Origin: Bacillus velezensis
Lineage (GTDB): Bacteria > Bacillota > Bacilli > Bacillales > Bacillaceae
Direction: 5' to 3'
DNA: 64,000 bases
NCBI RefSeq assembly: GCF_001461825.1
Contig: NZ_LLZC01000021.1
Location: 1-64,000, forward strand
Shown here: one piece after another, positions 28,530-37,348 of the stretch
How the letters are laid out: every line of letters starts with the position of its first letter
How positions within the stretch are numbered: position 1 is the first letter of the stretch
Notes under the pieces: model-generated
Told to the model about the DNA's origin: nothing
The model's database searches: none
What the model saw: the letters and a program-made list of their open reading frames with translations, nothing else
Position numbers and translations under genes: made by a program

Positions 28530-30059
28530 ATGGATTACGAAAAAGAACGGCAGACACGCAGCAAAACGATTGAAAAGGGAGGAGCCGCGAAATATCACGC
28601 AAGCAACGAAAAGAAGGGAAAACTTTTTGTAAGAGACAGGCTGAAGCTTTTATTCGATGACGGCATATCCGTTGAAGACGCTTTTTTCGCCGAGTGCATG
28701 TCAGACGGACTGCCGGCTGACGGGGTCGTTACCGGGATCGGAACCATCGGCGGCAGAACCGTTTGTGTGATGGCAAACGACTCAACCGTAAAGGCGGGGT
28801 CGTGGGGCGCGAAAACGGTGGAAAAGATCATCCGTATTCAGGAGACGGCGGAAAAGCTTCAGTGTCCGCTCTTGTACTTAGTCGATTCCGCAGGTGCGAG
28901 AATTACGGATCAGGTCGACATGTTCCCGGGCAGAAGGGGAGCCGGCCGCATCTTTTATAATCAAGTAAAGCTGTCGGGCCGCATTCCGCAAATCTGTTTA
29001 TTGTTCGGCCCTTCCGCTGCGGGCGGCGCTTACATTCCGGCCTTTTGCGACATTGTCATTATGGTCGAAGGCAATGCATCCATGTACTTAGGCTCCCCGC
29101 GTATGGCGGAAATGGTGATTGGCGAGAAAGTATCGCTTGAAGAAATGGGCGGCGCCCGTATGCATTGTTCCGTATCAGGCTGCGGTGATCTCCTCGCCCC
29201 GACGGAACAGGAAGCAATCATGATGGCGCAGACATATCTCAGCTACTTTCCGGCAAATTATACTGAAAAAGCGCCCGTCAACAAATCTAAGAACCCGAAA
29301 GCTTTTGAAAAACCGCTCTCAGATGTCATCCCGGCACATCAAAACGCACCGTTCAACATGATGGATTTAATTGAACGTGTCATTGATGAAGACTCATTTT
29401 TTGAGATTAAACCGTTATTTGCGCAGGAATTAATAACGGGGCTTGCGCGGATTCACGGACAGCCGGTCGGCATTATCGCCAATCAGCCGCGTGTCAAAGG
29501 CGGGGTTTTATTTCTCGATTCGGCGGATAAAGCCGCAAAATTTATCGCTTTGTGCGACGCATTCCATATTCCGCTTCTGTTTTTAGCAGACATTCCCGGA
29601 TTCATGATCGGAACGAAGGTTGAGCAGGCGGGCATCATCAGGCATGGCGCAAAAATGATCTCCGCAATGGCGGAAGCGACTGTTCCGAAGCTTTCCGTTA
29701 TCGTCAGAAAAGCCTACGGTGCCGGATTATACGCGATGGCGGGGCCTGCTTTTGAACCGGACTGCTGTTTAGCGCTTCCGACTGCGCAAATTGCCGTAAT
29801 GGGTCCTGAAGCAGCGGTGAATGCGGTCTACGCAAAGAAAATCAGCGAGCTAGCCCCTGAAGAAAGGCCGGCTTTTATTCAAGAAAAGCGTGATGAATAT
29901 AAGGAAGACATTAACCTTTACCGGCTTGCCTCTGAAATGGTGATTGACGGCATTGTTCCTGCTGATTCCTTGCGGGATGAACTCAATAAACGCCTCACTG
30001 CTTACATGTCCAAACAACTGACATTCACACACCGGAAACACCCCGTATACCCGGTATAA
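28530..30059 (+). CDS. yngE: Carboxyltransferase subunit YngE of methylcrotonyl-CoA carboxylase
   Basis: Carboxyltransferase (beta) subunit, 509 residues. N-half motifs LYLVDSAGARITDQ and FGPSAAGGAYIPAFCD; C-half motifs GVLFLDSADKAAKFI, FLADIPGFMIG and GAKMISAMAEATVPKLSVIVRKAYGAGLYAM. These form the two oxyanion holes of acyl-CoA carboxyltransferases. It transfers CO2 from the biotin of YngHB to 3-methylcrotonyl-CoA (substrate inferred from the operon; propionyl- or geranyl-CoA types are similar). GGAGGGA precedes the ATG. Last gene of the operon, followed at once by a strong bidirectional terminator. Confidence 0.92.
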   Translation: MDYEKERQTRSKTIEKGGAAKYHASNEKKGKLFVRDRLKLLFDDGISVEDAFFAECMSDGLPADGVVTGIGTIGGRTVCVMANDSTVKAGSWGAKTVEKIIRIQETAEKLQCPLLYLVDSAGARITDQVDMFPGRRGAGRIFYNQVKLSGRIPQICLLFGPSAAGGAYIPAFCDIVIMVEGNASMYLGSPRMAEMVIGEKVSLEEMGGARMHCSVSGCGDLLAPTEQEAIMMAQTYLSYFPANYTEKAPVNKSKNPKAFEKPLSDVIPAHQNAPFNMMDLIERVIDEDSFFEIKPLFAQELITGLARIHGQPVGIIANQPRVKGGVLFLDSADKAAKFIALCDAFHIPLLFLADIPGFMIGTKVEQAGIIRHGAKMISAMAEATVPKLSVIVRKAYGAGLYAMAGPAFEPDCCLALPTAQIAVMGPEAAVNAVYAKKISELAPEERPAFIQEKRDEYKEDINLYRLASEMVIDGIVPADSLRDELNKRLTAYMSKQLTFTHRKHPVYPV

Positions 30060-30061
30060 AT

Positions 30062-30115
30062 AAAAAAAAGACTGCATAGATCCGGCTCACAGCCGTTCTT
30101 ATGCAGTCTTTTTTC
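30062..30115. terminator. Bidirectional terminator between yngE and yngC
   Basis: Arms AAAAGACTGCATA and TATGCAGTCTTTT enclose about 22 bases. A-rich sequence on the left and T-rich on the right make it work in both directions, ending yngE (+) and yngC (-), whose stop codon it touches. Confidence 0.92.
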
Positions 30116-30713
30116 ACAGTCTTGATCTCATTTTCTTCACAACAAAATAAACAACAATAAATACGAGAGCCAAGATAATGATCGGAGTTGTATACATTCC
30201 GGCATAGCTGTCTACGTCTTTCCACTGTCCCCCGAGCTGATACCCGAGATAAACGAAAATGACAGACCACGGAATAATGGCAAGCGTCGTCAATATGACA
30301 AACTTGGAAAGAGGCATTTTCGCAAGGCCGGCCGGGATGGAAATCGCATGTCTGACGACCGGGATAAACCGCGCCGAGAACACCACGCCGGCGCCGTAAC
30401 GGCGAAACCAGTTTTCCGCAACATCAACATGATGCTTTTTCAGAAGTAAGTACTTGCCGTACTTGTCCAAAAACGGCCGTCCCCCATAACGGGCGATCCA
30501 GTAAATAAAGCACTGCGCGATCGTTCCCCCGATCACACCGGCGACAATGGCGCCGATAAAGCTGATCGTGCCTTCTGACACCATATAGCCTCCGTAAGCC
30601 AGAACGATTTCACTCGGAATGATTTCGATCATTAATCCGAGCGCAATCCCTAAATAGCCCATACTTGTCAGCCAGGATAATATTTCACTAATAAAATTGC
30701 CCACACTGTTCAC
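30114..30713 (-). CDS. yngC: DedA-family membrane protein YngC (UptA), undecaprenyl-phosphate flippase
   Basis: Polytopic DedA protein, 199 residues from the GTG at 30713. Family features: EIIPSEIVLAYGGYMV, GTIAQCFIYWIARYGG, the re-entrant loop region RFIPVVRHAISIPAG and C-terminal hydrophobic segments ending KKMRSRL. The B. subtilis homologue has been reported as UptA, which recycles undecaprenyl phosphate across the membrane for wall synthesis. The GTG at 30713 is only 2-3 bases from AGAGG; the in-frame GTG at 30704 has better spacing and may be the true start. Last gene of the yngABC operon, 65 bases after yngB. Confidence 0.88.
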   Translation of the reverse strand: MNSVGNFISEILSWLTSMGYLGIALGLMIEIIPSEIVLAYGGYMVSEGTISFIGAIVAGVIGGTIAQCFIYWIARYGGRPFLDKYGKYLLLKKHHVDVAENWFRRYGAGVVFSARFIPVVRHAISIPAGLAKMPLSKFVILTTLAIIPWSVIFVYLGYQLGGQWKDVDSYAGMYTTPIIILALVFIVVYFVVKKMRSRL

Positions 30714-30778
30714 AACCTCTTTATCTTTTTACCCAATTATATGACTGATTGACAAGCAAAATGGTTACAAATTATTTT

Positions 30779-31672
30779 TTAACGCACGATTTCTTCAGAT
30801 TCTCTTTTTAACACCTCTTCTAAATAAGCTAAAAGTTTCGGTCTCATTTCTTCCCGCAGAAGCCCGATCTCCGTGCCGGCCTTAAAACAGCCGAACTTAT
30901 CTCCTATATCAAACCGGCTTCCTTCAAGCTCCCGCGCATAAATGCTTCGGGTGCGGCACACTTCGCGCAGCGCGTCTGTCAATTGGATTTCGTTGCCCGC
31001 GCCTCTTCCGATCGTCTTCAGCGTTTTAAAAATAGCAGGGGTTAATATGTAGCGGCCCATCACGGCAATATGAGAGGGCGCCTTTTCAACAGCCGGTTTC
31101 TCAATCAGATCCTCAACCTGGTATACATGACCGCTCTGCCGCCCCGTCTGTATAATACCATATTTGCTGACATCAGCAGGATCGACGGGCTGTACGCCGA
31201 TCGTTTCTGTGCCGTGTTGGTTATAGACGTCTATGAGCTGTGAAAGAGCGGGAGTGTCAGATACCATAATATCATCACCTAAGAGAACGGCAAAAGGCTC
31301 ATCTCCGATAAAATGCTCCGCACACAGCACCGCATGTCCTAATCCGAGCGGTTCTTTCTGACGGATGTAATGAATATTGGCCAAATCGGCGATCTGCTGC
31401 ATCTCCTTCAGCGTCTCCGTCTTGCCTTTTTCCCGCAGATTGAATTCCAATTCCGCCGACCGGTCAAAATGATCTTCAATCGAGCGTTTGTTTCTCCCTG
31501 TAATAATCAGTATATCTTCAATTCCTGACGCTGCGGCCTCTTCGACAATATATTGGATGGCCGGTTTGTCGACAATCGGCAGCATTTCTTTCGGCTGCGC
31601 CTTTGTCGCCGGCAGAAATCTCGTTCCTAAACCTGCTGCGGGAATGACCGCTTTTCTCACTTTTTTTCTCAT
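30779..31672 (-). CDS. yngB: UTP-glucose-1-phosphate uridylyltransferase YngB
   Basis: GalU-type nucleotidyltransferase, 297 residues. The N-terminal signature PAAGLGTRFLPATKA is followed by PKEMLPIVDKPAIQY, then LGLGHAVLCAEH and VLLGDDIM, all typical of bacterial UGPases. It makes UDP-glucose for glycosylation of wall polymers or glycolipids. It is a paralogue of GtaB/GalU. Start ATG at 31672 has AGGAGTGA upstream; a further ATG four bases upstream is out of frame. It follows yngA by 6 bases, so the two are co-transcribed. Confidence 0.93.
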   Translation of the reverse strand: MRKKVRKAVIPAAGLGTRFLPATKAQPKEMLPIVDKPAIQYIVEEAAASGIEDILIITGRNKRSIEDHFDRSAELEFNLREKGKTETLKEMQQIADLANIHYIRQKEPLGLGHAVLCAEHFIGDEPFAVLLGDDIMVSDTPALSQLIDVYNQHGTETIGVQPVDPADVSKYGIIQTGRQSGHVYQVEDLIEKPAVEKAPSHIAVMGRYILTPAIFKTLKTIGRGAGNEIQLTDALREVCRTRSIYARELEGSRFDIGDKFGCFKAGTEIGLLREEMRPKLLAYLEEVLKRESEEIVR

Positions 31673-31678
31673 TCATCT

Positions 31679-32086
31679 TCACTCCTGATCCTGTATGTTT
31701 TTCAGCGAATCTCCAAATACCCAGATTCGGTTTCCGATAAAATTCATCATCATTCCGCCGATAGTGGCGGCTAACTTACTCACCAATAGCGAACAGCCGC
31801 CTTTTTGAAACGCGTAAAGCAGCAAAAAGGTGATTCCCGACGCGGCAAGATTAATCATGAGAAATCGAATGATCTCTTTCCCGTCAGCCTTGCGTTTTAC
31901 ACGAAACGTCCACTTCCGGTTCCATACATAGCTGTTGATGATCCCTGCCGAATAGGAGCAGATCTGCGCCGGAAGATAGGGGACATGACAAGCGGCGAGA
32001 AGAAAGAAGACACCAAAATCAATCAGCGTATTTCCGACGCCTACAGTGCAAAAACGGCCTGCTGTCTTTACTTTTTCTTTCAGCAT
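31679..32086 (-). CDS. yngA: GtrA-family membrane protein YngA
   Basis: A 135-residue protein with four hydrophobic segments and family motifs RFCTVGVGNTLIDFGVFFLL and SYVWNRKWTFR. GtrA/GtcA proteins are thought to flip undecaprenyl-linked sugars for polymer glycosylation. With a UDP-glucose maker (YngB) and an undecaprenyl-phosphate recycler (YngC) downstream, the operon looks dedicated to wall glycosylation (inference). GGGAGG is about 18 bases before the ATG, longer than usual; no better in-frame start was seen. Confidence 0.86.
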   Translation of the reverse strand: MLKEKVKTAGRFCTVGVGNTLIDFGVFFLLAACHVPYLPAQICSYSAGIINSYVWNRKWTFRVKRKADGKEIIRFLMINLAASGITFLLLYAFQKGGCSLLVSKLAATIGGMMMNFIGNRIWVFGDSLKNIQDQE

Positions 32087-32189
32087 AACGGCATCCGGCT
32101 TTGACCTCCCTTCATAAGTAAGATGCGGATCGCTGTCCTATTTGTTGATATGGATTACTTTAACGGACAGTGTTGAATAAACAATTACT

Positions 32190-32220
32190 AAAATATGAAC
32201 AAAACATGAAAACGTAATGA
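32190..32220 (-). promoter_or_regulatory. Possible sigma-E-like promoter for yngABC
   Basis: On the minus strand, TCATTAC, 16 bases, then CATATTTT. The second element fits the sigma-E -10 pattern CATAnnnT; the first is a partial -35. This is a weak by-eye match in AT-rich DNA about 100 bases before yngA. Confidence 0.3.
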
Positions 32221-32262
32221 GGCTTTGCAAAACTCATTAAGTTAACAGTTTGATAGTTTAGG

Positions 32263-32291
32263 TTGACATATTCCGTGAGGGGCACTAATAT
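32263..32291 (+). promoter_or_regulatory. Sigma-A promoter of the biotin operon
   Basis: TTGACA at 32263-32268, a 17-base spacer, then TAATAT at 32286-32291. The -35 is perfect, the -10 one base off consensus, with ideal spacing. Initiation would fall near 32298, just before the operator. Confidence 0.85.
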
Positions 32292-32301
32292 TCTGTATAA
32301 G

Positions 32302-32329
32302 TGTTAACCTTTAATTATTTTGGTTAACA
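32302..32329 (+). promoter_or_regulatory. BirA biotin operator (bioO)
   Basis: Perfect inverted repeat TGTTAACC - 12 bases - GGTTAACA. Arms and spacing agree with BirA operators of Bacillus (GTTAAC half-sites). It begins a few bases after the predicted transcription start, so BirA-biotinyl-AMP binding would block bioW transcription. A third, lone GTTAAC lies upstream of the promoter near 32241. Confidence 0.85.
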
Positions 32330-32363
32330 TTAATTTTCAAAGTAAGAGAAAGGAGGGGAATAT

Positions 32364-33131
32364 ATGCGGGAAGAAACCTATTACAGCGTCAGAATGAGAG
32401 CTTCCCGAAACGCCCCCCATGAGCAGGGCGGAAAACACATTTCCGGCGGAGAACGGCTCATCACTTACGGCGGTTTACAGGAAGCGGTAGATGGCTTATT
32501 ACATAAAGGCTTCTCGCACTCAAGAGGGATACCTGATTTTATGCAAATTCAGCTTGAAAGCGTTAATGAACCGATCGAAACGATCCGCCCTTTGCCGGTT
32601 GCTTTCCATCAAACAGACACGCCGGAAAAAGGACAAGCGATCGCCCGCAAGCTTCTGCAAAAGGCGGGAATTCCCCCGCACATGATAGAGAAAGCGTACG
32701 AAAACATTGCGGAATATGCAGACGCAAGAGGAGCGGTCCTGTTTGATATCCGGGCAGGAAAACGCATTGACGGCAGAGGAAATAGAGGTGTGCGGGTATC
32801 TCGAGTGGATTGGCCGTCACATGATTTTCAAAAATGGGCTTTTACTCACAACATGCCGGAAAATTCACGAATAAAAGAAGCACATGCCATCGCGGCAAAA
32901 GTTTGCGCATATCCGGGGATTATTGCTGAATTGTGCTGGTCGGATGATCCTGATTACATAACAGGCTACGTTGCCGCAAAGAAGCTGGGATATCAGCGGA
33001 TTGCCAAGATGAAAAATGCCGGAGATGAAAGCGGCTGCCGGATTTTCTTTACAGATGGCTCCATAGATACAGAGAGCTGTATCCATTTTTTGGAGAAGCA
33101 GCCTGTATTCATTCAGCGGGAGGAGAAATGA
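32364..33131 (+). CDS. bioW: 6-carboxyhexanoate-CoA ligase BioW
   Basis: Pimeloyl-CoA synthetase, 255 residues. It activates pimelate with ATP and CoA to begin biotin ring assembly. Family features are the N-terminal [22 protein letters not shown] and the segment [10 protein letters not shown]; it is unrelated to ANL ligases. AAAGGAGGGG precedes the ATG. First gene of bioWAFDBI and directly under the BirA operator. Its stop overlaps the bioA start (ATGA). Confidence 0.93.
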   Translation: MREETYYSVRMRASRNAPHEQGGKHISGGERLITYGGLQEAVDGLLHKGFSHSRGIPDFMQIQLESVNEPIETIRPLPVAFHQTDTPEKGQAIARKLLQKAGIPPHMIEKAYENIAEYADARGAVLFDIRAGKRIDGRGNRGVRVSRVDWPSHDFQKWAFTHNMPENSRIKEAHAIAAKVCAYPGIIAELCWSDDPDYITGYVAAKKLGYQRIAKMKNAGDESGCRIFFTDGSIDTESCIHFLEKQPVFIQREEK

Positions 33132-34477
33132 TGAAACAATCAATGATTGAAAAAAGCAAACAGCATCTTTGGCTGCCTTTCACACAAATGAAAGATTACG
33201 ATGAAGATCCGTTAATCATTGAAAGCGGAAACGGGATCATGCTGAAAGACATCAGCGGCAAAGAATATTATGACGGCTTTTCTTCAGTATGGCTCAATGT
33301 ACACGGCCACCGCAAAAAAGAAATGGATGAAGCGATTCAAAAACAGCTTGAAAAAATCGCTCATTCGACTTTGCTGGGTATGACGAACGTTCCCGCAACA
33401 GAACTTGCCGAGATGCTGACAGGCATCACACCGGAAAAGCTGACACGCGTTTTTTACTCCGACAGCGGAGCGGAAGCAATGGAAATCGCTCTGAAAATGG
33501 CCTTTCAATACTGGAAAAACATAGGGAGACCCGAGAAACAGACGTTTATTTCTATGCAGAACGGCTATCACGGCGATACGATCGGAGCCGTCAGCGTCGG
33601 CTCCATTGAACTCTTCCACCATGTGTACGGCCCGCTGATGTTTGAAAGCTACAAAGCCCCGATTCCGTATGTATACAGATCTGAAAGCGGCGCCCCCGTA
33701 CAGTGCCGGGATGAATGCCTTCACGCGCTCGAACAGCTGCTTGCAAAGCACCACGAAGAGATTGCCGCACTTACGATTGAATCGATGGTGCAAGGCGCAT
33801 CCGGGATGATCGTCATGCCTGAAGGCTTTCTGGCAGGCGTACGAAAGCTGTGTACGGCATATGATGTGTTAATGATCGTTGACGAAGTGGCGACGGGGTT
33901 CGGCCGCACCGGAAAAATGTTTGCCTGTGAGCATGAAAATGTCCAGCCGGACTTGATGGCGGCAGGGAAAGGCATTACGGGAGGCTATTTGCCGATCGCT
34001 GTGACGTTTGCCACAGAAGCCATTTATGAAGCCTTCTACGATGACTACGACAAAATGAAAACATTTTTCCACGGCCATTCCTATACAGGAAATCAGCTTG
34101 GCTGTGCCGCAGCAATTGAAAATCTGCGATTATTCGAATCACAACGCATCGTTGAACGAGTCGCCGAAAAATCAAAAACGGCAGCGGAATTTCTTCATGA
34201 TCTGAAGCAGCTTCCCCATGTCGGCGATGTCCGCCAGCTCGGTTTCATGTGCGGCATAGAGCTTGTGCAGGATAAGGGGACAAAACAGCCTTATCCGCCT
34301 GAAAAGCGGATGGGATACAAGGTGTCCTTGAAAATGAGAGAGCTTGGTATGCTGACACGGCCGCTCGGAGACGTCATCGCCTTTCTGCCGCCGCTTGCCA
34401 GCACAACCGATCAGTTACAAGCCATGATCTCCATTATGAAAGAAGCGATAGCCGAGGTGACCGGCCGTGGATTTTGA
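33128..34477 (+). CDS. bioA: Adenosylmethionine/lysine-8-amino-7-oxononanoate aminotransferase BioA
   Basis: PLP-dependent class III aminotransferase, 449 residues, making 7,8-diaminopelargonate. Motifs: [51 protein letters not shown] and [13 protein letters not shown] with the PLP Lys at 281. In B. subtilis this enzyme uses lysine as amino donor; whether that holds here is not visible. GGGAGGAG lies upstream; the start may be ATG at 33128 (overlapping bioW) or the next ATG at 33131. Confidence 0.94.
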   Translation: MMKQSMIEKSKQHLWLPFTQMKDYDEDPLIIESGNGIMLKDISGKEYYDGFSSVWLNVHGHRKKEMDEAIQKQLEKIAHSTLLGMTNVPATELAEMLTGITPEKLTRVFYSDSGAEAMEIALKMAFQYWKNIGRPEKQTFISMQNGYHGDTIGAVSVGSIELFHHVYGPLMFESYKAPIPYVYRSESGAPVQCRDECLHALEQLLAKHHEEIAALTIESMVQGASGMIVMPEGFLAGVRKLCTAYDVLMIVDEVATGFGRTGKMFACEHENVQPDLMAAGKGITGGYLPIAVTFATEAIYEAFYDDYDKMKTFFHGHSYTGNQLGCAAAIENLRLFESQRIVERVAEKSKTAAEFLHDLKQLPHVGDVRQLGFMCGIELVQDKGTKQPYPPEKRMGYKVSLKMRELGMLTRPLGDVIAFLPPLASTTDQLQAMISIMKEAIAEVTGRGF

Positions 34478-35627
34478 CGGATGGCTCCTCAAAAGGCTCG
34501 ATGCGGTGAAAAGAGACGGGCTGTATCGGACGCTGCGAACACAGGAAACCGCTCTCAAAACCAAGGGGCAAAAGCGGCAGACCTGGGCGTCCAATGACTA
34601 TTTAGGCCTGTCAAAAGATGAGCGGCTGATCACAGCTGCGCAAACGGCGCTGAGCCGGTTCGGAGCGGGAAGCGGCGGCTCACGGTTAACGACAGGAAAT
34701 ACTGTGTGGCACGAAAAACTTGAACAAACAATCGCGGACTTTAAACAGACGGAAGCGGCTTTATTGTTTTCAAGCGGTTACTTGGCGAATATCGGCGTGC
34801 TTGCCTCACTGCCTCAAAAAGGCGATGTCATTTTAAGCGATCAACTGAACCATGCGAGCATTGTTGACGGCTGCCGTTTATCAAAAGCGGAAACCATCGT
34901 GTACCGCCATATTGATATGGCTGATCTTGAGAAAAAACTTGCCTCCGTCCAGGCTCGGAACCGCCGCTTTATCGTCACAGACGGCGTCTTCAGCATGGAC
35001 GGCACCATCGCGCCTCTTGACCGCATAATGGCGCTTGCAAAGCAGTACCAGGCATTTGTGATAGCAGATGACGCGCATGCAACCGGTGTACTCGGGGAAA
35101 ACGGCGGGGGAACCAGTGACTATTTCGGTGTTTGTCCTGATGTTGTCATCGGCACATTAAGCAAAGCGGTCGGAACGGAAGGCGGTTTTGCCGCGGGATC
35201 AAACATTTTCATTGATTTTTTGCTGAATCAGGCGCGGACGTTTATTTTTCAGACGGCCCTCCCGCCGTCAATTTGTGCGGCTTCGCATACGGCATTTGAC
35301 ATCATATCAGATATGCACGATACGCGCCGTGAGCTGCAGACGTCTGTCAAAACGATAAAAACGCGTCTGGCCGATATGGGCTTTACCGTAAGAGGCGGAG
35401 ATACACCGATTATCCCCGTCATCATCGGTGATGCAAAAACAGCGGTTTCAGCCGCTGCGCTGCTGGAGAAAAAGGGAATCTGCGCCCCGGCCATCCGCCC
35501 GCCCGCCGTTCCGGAAGGCGAAAGCAGAATCAGGCTGACCGTTACGGCGGATCGCAGCTTACAGGACATAGACGAGCTGACAGAAGCATTTGATTCCATT
35601 AGAAAAGAGCTGAATATAAACAAATGA
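34467..35627 (+). CDS. bioF: 8-amino-7-oxononanoate synthase BioF
   Basis: Alpha-oxoamine synthase, 386 residues, condensing pimeloyl thioester with alanine. Motifs: [59 protein letters not shown] and [13 protein letters not shown] with the PLP Lys at 233. Starts at GTG 34467, inside the end of bioA (11-base overlap), with GAGGTG about 8 bases upstream. Overlap with both neighbours indicates tight translational coupling. Confidence 0.94.
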   Translation: MDFDGWLLKRLDAVKRDGLYRTLRTQETALKTKGQKRQTWASNDYLGLSKDERLITAAQTALSRFGAGSGGSRLTTGNTVWHEKLEQTIADFKQTEAALLFSSGYLANIGVLASLPQKGDVILSDQLNHASIVDGCRLSKAETIVYRHIDMADLEKKLASVQARNRRFIVTDGVFSMDGTIAPLDRIMALAKQYQAFVIADDAHATGVLGENGGGTSDYFGVCPDVVIGTLSKAVGTEGGFAAGSNIFIDFLLNQARTFIFQTALPPSICAASHTAFDIISDMHDTRRELQTSVKTIKTRLADMGFTVRGGDTPIIPVIIGDAKTAVSAAALLEKKGICAPAIRPPAVPEGESRIRLTVTADRSLQDIDELTEAFDSIRKELNINK

Positions 35628-36325
35628 GAAGTTTTTTTGTTACAGGAACAGATACCGGCGTCGGAAAAACCATCGTTTCTTGCGGACTTGCCGCGGCATT
35701 CCGGCAGAAACAGGCGGATATCGGAGTGTTTAAGCCGTTTTTAAGCGGCGTGCCGCGGACTCATCCGGAAAGTGACACCTCGCTGTTGAAAGACATGTCA
35801 CAAACCGCACTGTCTCATGAAGAAATTACGCCATTTGAATGGAAAGAGCCGCTTGCGCCGTACACGGCCGCCATGCTTGAGGGGAAATCCGTGAGCATGG
35901 ATGAAGTCATGGCCCACTGGAGTAAGATCAAAAATCGTCATGAGTGTTTCATCGTCGAGGGGGCAGGCGGCATTTCCGTCCCGCTTGGTGAAAATTACTT
36001 AGTCAGTGATCTGATAAAAGCCTTGGAATTGCCGGCAGTGATTGTCACCAGGCCTGATCTCGGAACCATCAACCACACATATTTAACCGTTGAATATGCG
36101 AAAAACATGGGGATAGAGGTTCTCGGCATTATTATCAACGGCGTAAGGAGCAGGCCGGGGCTGGACGAAAAGACAAACCCGAGCATGATTGAAACATTAT
36201 GCAAAGTTCCGATTTTGGGAATCACACCGAAGCTGGAACACGTTTCACCGGAAAACATTCAACACATGATTGAGAAACATATAGATGTTTCCTCTTTCAT
36301 GAATCTGACACAAATGGGGAGATAA
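35624..36325 (+). CDS. bioD: Dethiobiotin synthetase BioD
   Basis: ATP-dependent dethiobiotin synthase, 233 residues. It closes the ureido ring with CO2. The P-loop GTDTGVGKT is at residues 8-16; VEGAGGISVPL and VTRPDLGTINHT are further family motifs. Start ATG overlaps the bioF stop (ATGA). Confidence 0.94.
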   Translation: MRSFFVTGTDTGVGKTIVSCGLAAAFRQKQADIGVFKPFLSGVPRTHPESDTSLLKDMSQTALSHEEITPFEWKEPLAPYTAAMLEGKSVSMDEVMAHWSKIKNRHECFIVEGAGGISVPLGENYLVSDLIKALELPAVIVTRPDLGTINHTYLTVEYAKNMGIEVLGIIINGVRSRPGLDEKTNPSMIETLCKVPILGITPKLEHVSPENIQHMIEKHIDVSSFMNLTQMGR

Positions 36326-36327
36326 AC

Positions 36328-37347
36328 ATGAATCAATGGATGGATCTTGCAGAGAGAGTGCTGGACGGGGCGGAAGTAACGAATCAAGAAGCGCTGGCCA
36401 TTTTAAATTGTCCTGATGAGGATCTTTTATTGTTGATGCATGCCGCTTTTCATATCAGAAAACGATTTTACGGAAAAAAAGTAAAGCTGAATATGATTAT
36501 GAATGCAAAATCAGGCCTGTGTCCGGAAAATTGCGGGTACTGTTCACAATCTTCAATATCAAAAGCGCCGATCGAGTCTTATCGGATGGTGGATAAGCAT
36601 ATATTGCTGAAGGGGGCAAAACGCGCCCACGACCTGAATATAGGGACATACTGCATCGTCGCCAGCGGGCGGGGACCGTCGAACAGAGAAGTAGATCAAG
36701 TTGTTGATGCTGTCAAAGAAATTAAAGAAACGTACGGTTTGAAAATCTGCGCATGCCTCGGTCTGCTGAAGCCCGAACAGGCAGAGCGGCTGAAACAAGC
36801 AGGAGTAGACCGGTACAATCATAACATCAATACATCACAAAGGAATCACTCAAACATTACGACCTCCCACACGTATGACGACAGGGTCAACACAGTGGAA
36901 ACGGCGAAACAATCAGGGATGTCACCTTGTTCTGGTGTCATCGTCGGCATGAAAGAGACGAAACAGGACGTCATTGATATGGCGAACAGCTTAAAAGCGC
37001 TTGACGCCGACAGCATCCCGGTTAATTTTCTGCATGCGATTGACGGAACTCCGTTAGAAGGGGTAAGCGAATTACATCCGGTGTATTGCCTGAAAGTGCT
37101 CGCCTTGTTCCGTTTTATCAATCCGTCAAAAGAAATCCGTATCTCAGGAGGCCGGGAAGTCAACCTTCGTTCGCTGCAGCCGCTGGGACTTTACGCCGCA
37201 AATTCGATTTTCGTCGGAGATTACTTAACGACAGCAGGGCAGCATGAAACAGAGGATCATCAAATGCTCCATGATTTAGGTTTTGAAGTCGAATCCGTTG
37301 AAGAAATGAAAGCCGGCCTGCAATCCGCCTGCAATACGGAGGTATAA
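36328..37347 (+). CDS. bioB: Biotin synthase BioB
   Basis: Radical-SAM enzyme, 339 residues, inserting sulfur into dethiobiotin. The [4Fe-4S] cluster motif CPENCGYC gives Cys65, Cys69 and Cys72. Other family features: CIVASGRGP, NHNINTSQRNHSNITTSHTY and the C-terminal ISGGREVNLRSLQP, with the Arg that binds the second cluster. AATGGGGAG lies upstream. Starts two bases after bioD. Confidence 0.95.
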   Translation: MNQWMDLAERVLDGAEVTNQEALAILNCPDEDLLLLMHAAFHIRKRFYGKKVKLNMIMNAKSGLCPENCGYCSQSSISKAPIESYRMVDKHILLKGAKRAHDLNIGTYCIVASGRGPSNREVDQVVDAVKEIKETYGLKICACLGLLKPEQAERLKQAGVDRYNHNINTSQRNHSNITTSHTYDDRVNTVETAKQSGMSPCSGVIVGMKETKQDVIDMANSLKALDADSIPVNFLHAIDGTPLEGVSELHPVYCLKVLALFRFINPSKEIRISGGREVNLRSLQPLGLYAANSIFVGDYLTTAGQHETEDHQMLHDLGFEVESVEEMKAGLQSACNTEV

Positions 37348-37348
37348 G

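Noticed and set aside
27931-28602. 223-codon antisense frame across yngF and the start of yngE
   Set aside because: Opposite strand of two recognised genes, Phe/Cys-rich shadow composition, no family motif.
32205-32219. cre-like TGAAAACGTAATGA in the yngA-bioW gap
   Set aside because: Breaks the conserved second half (no CA, T to A), and AT-rich DNA gives such matches by chance.
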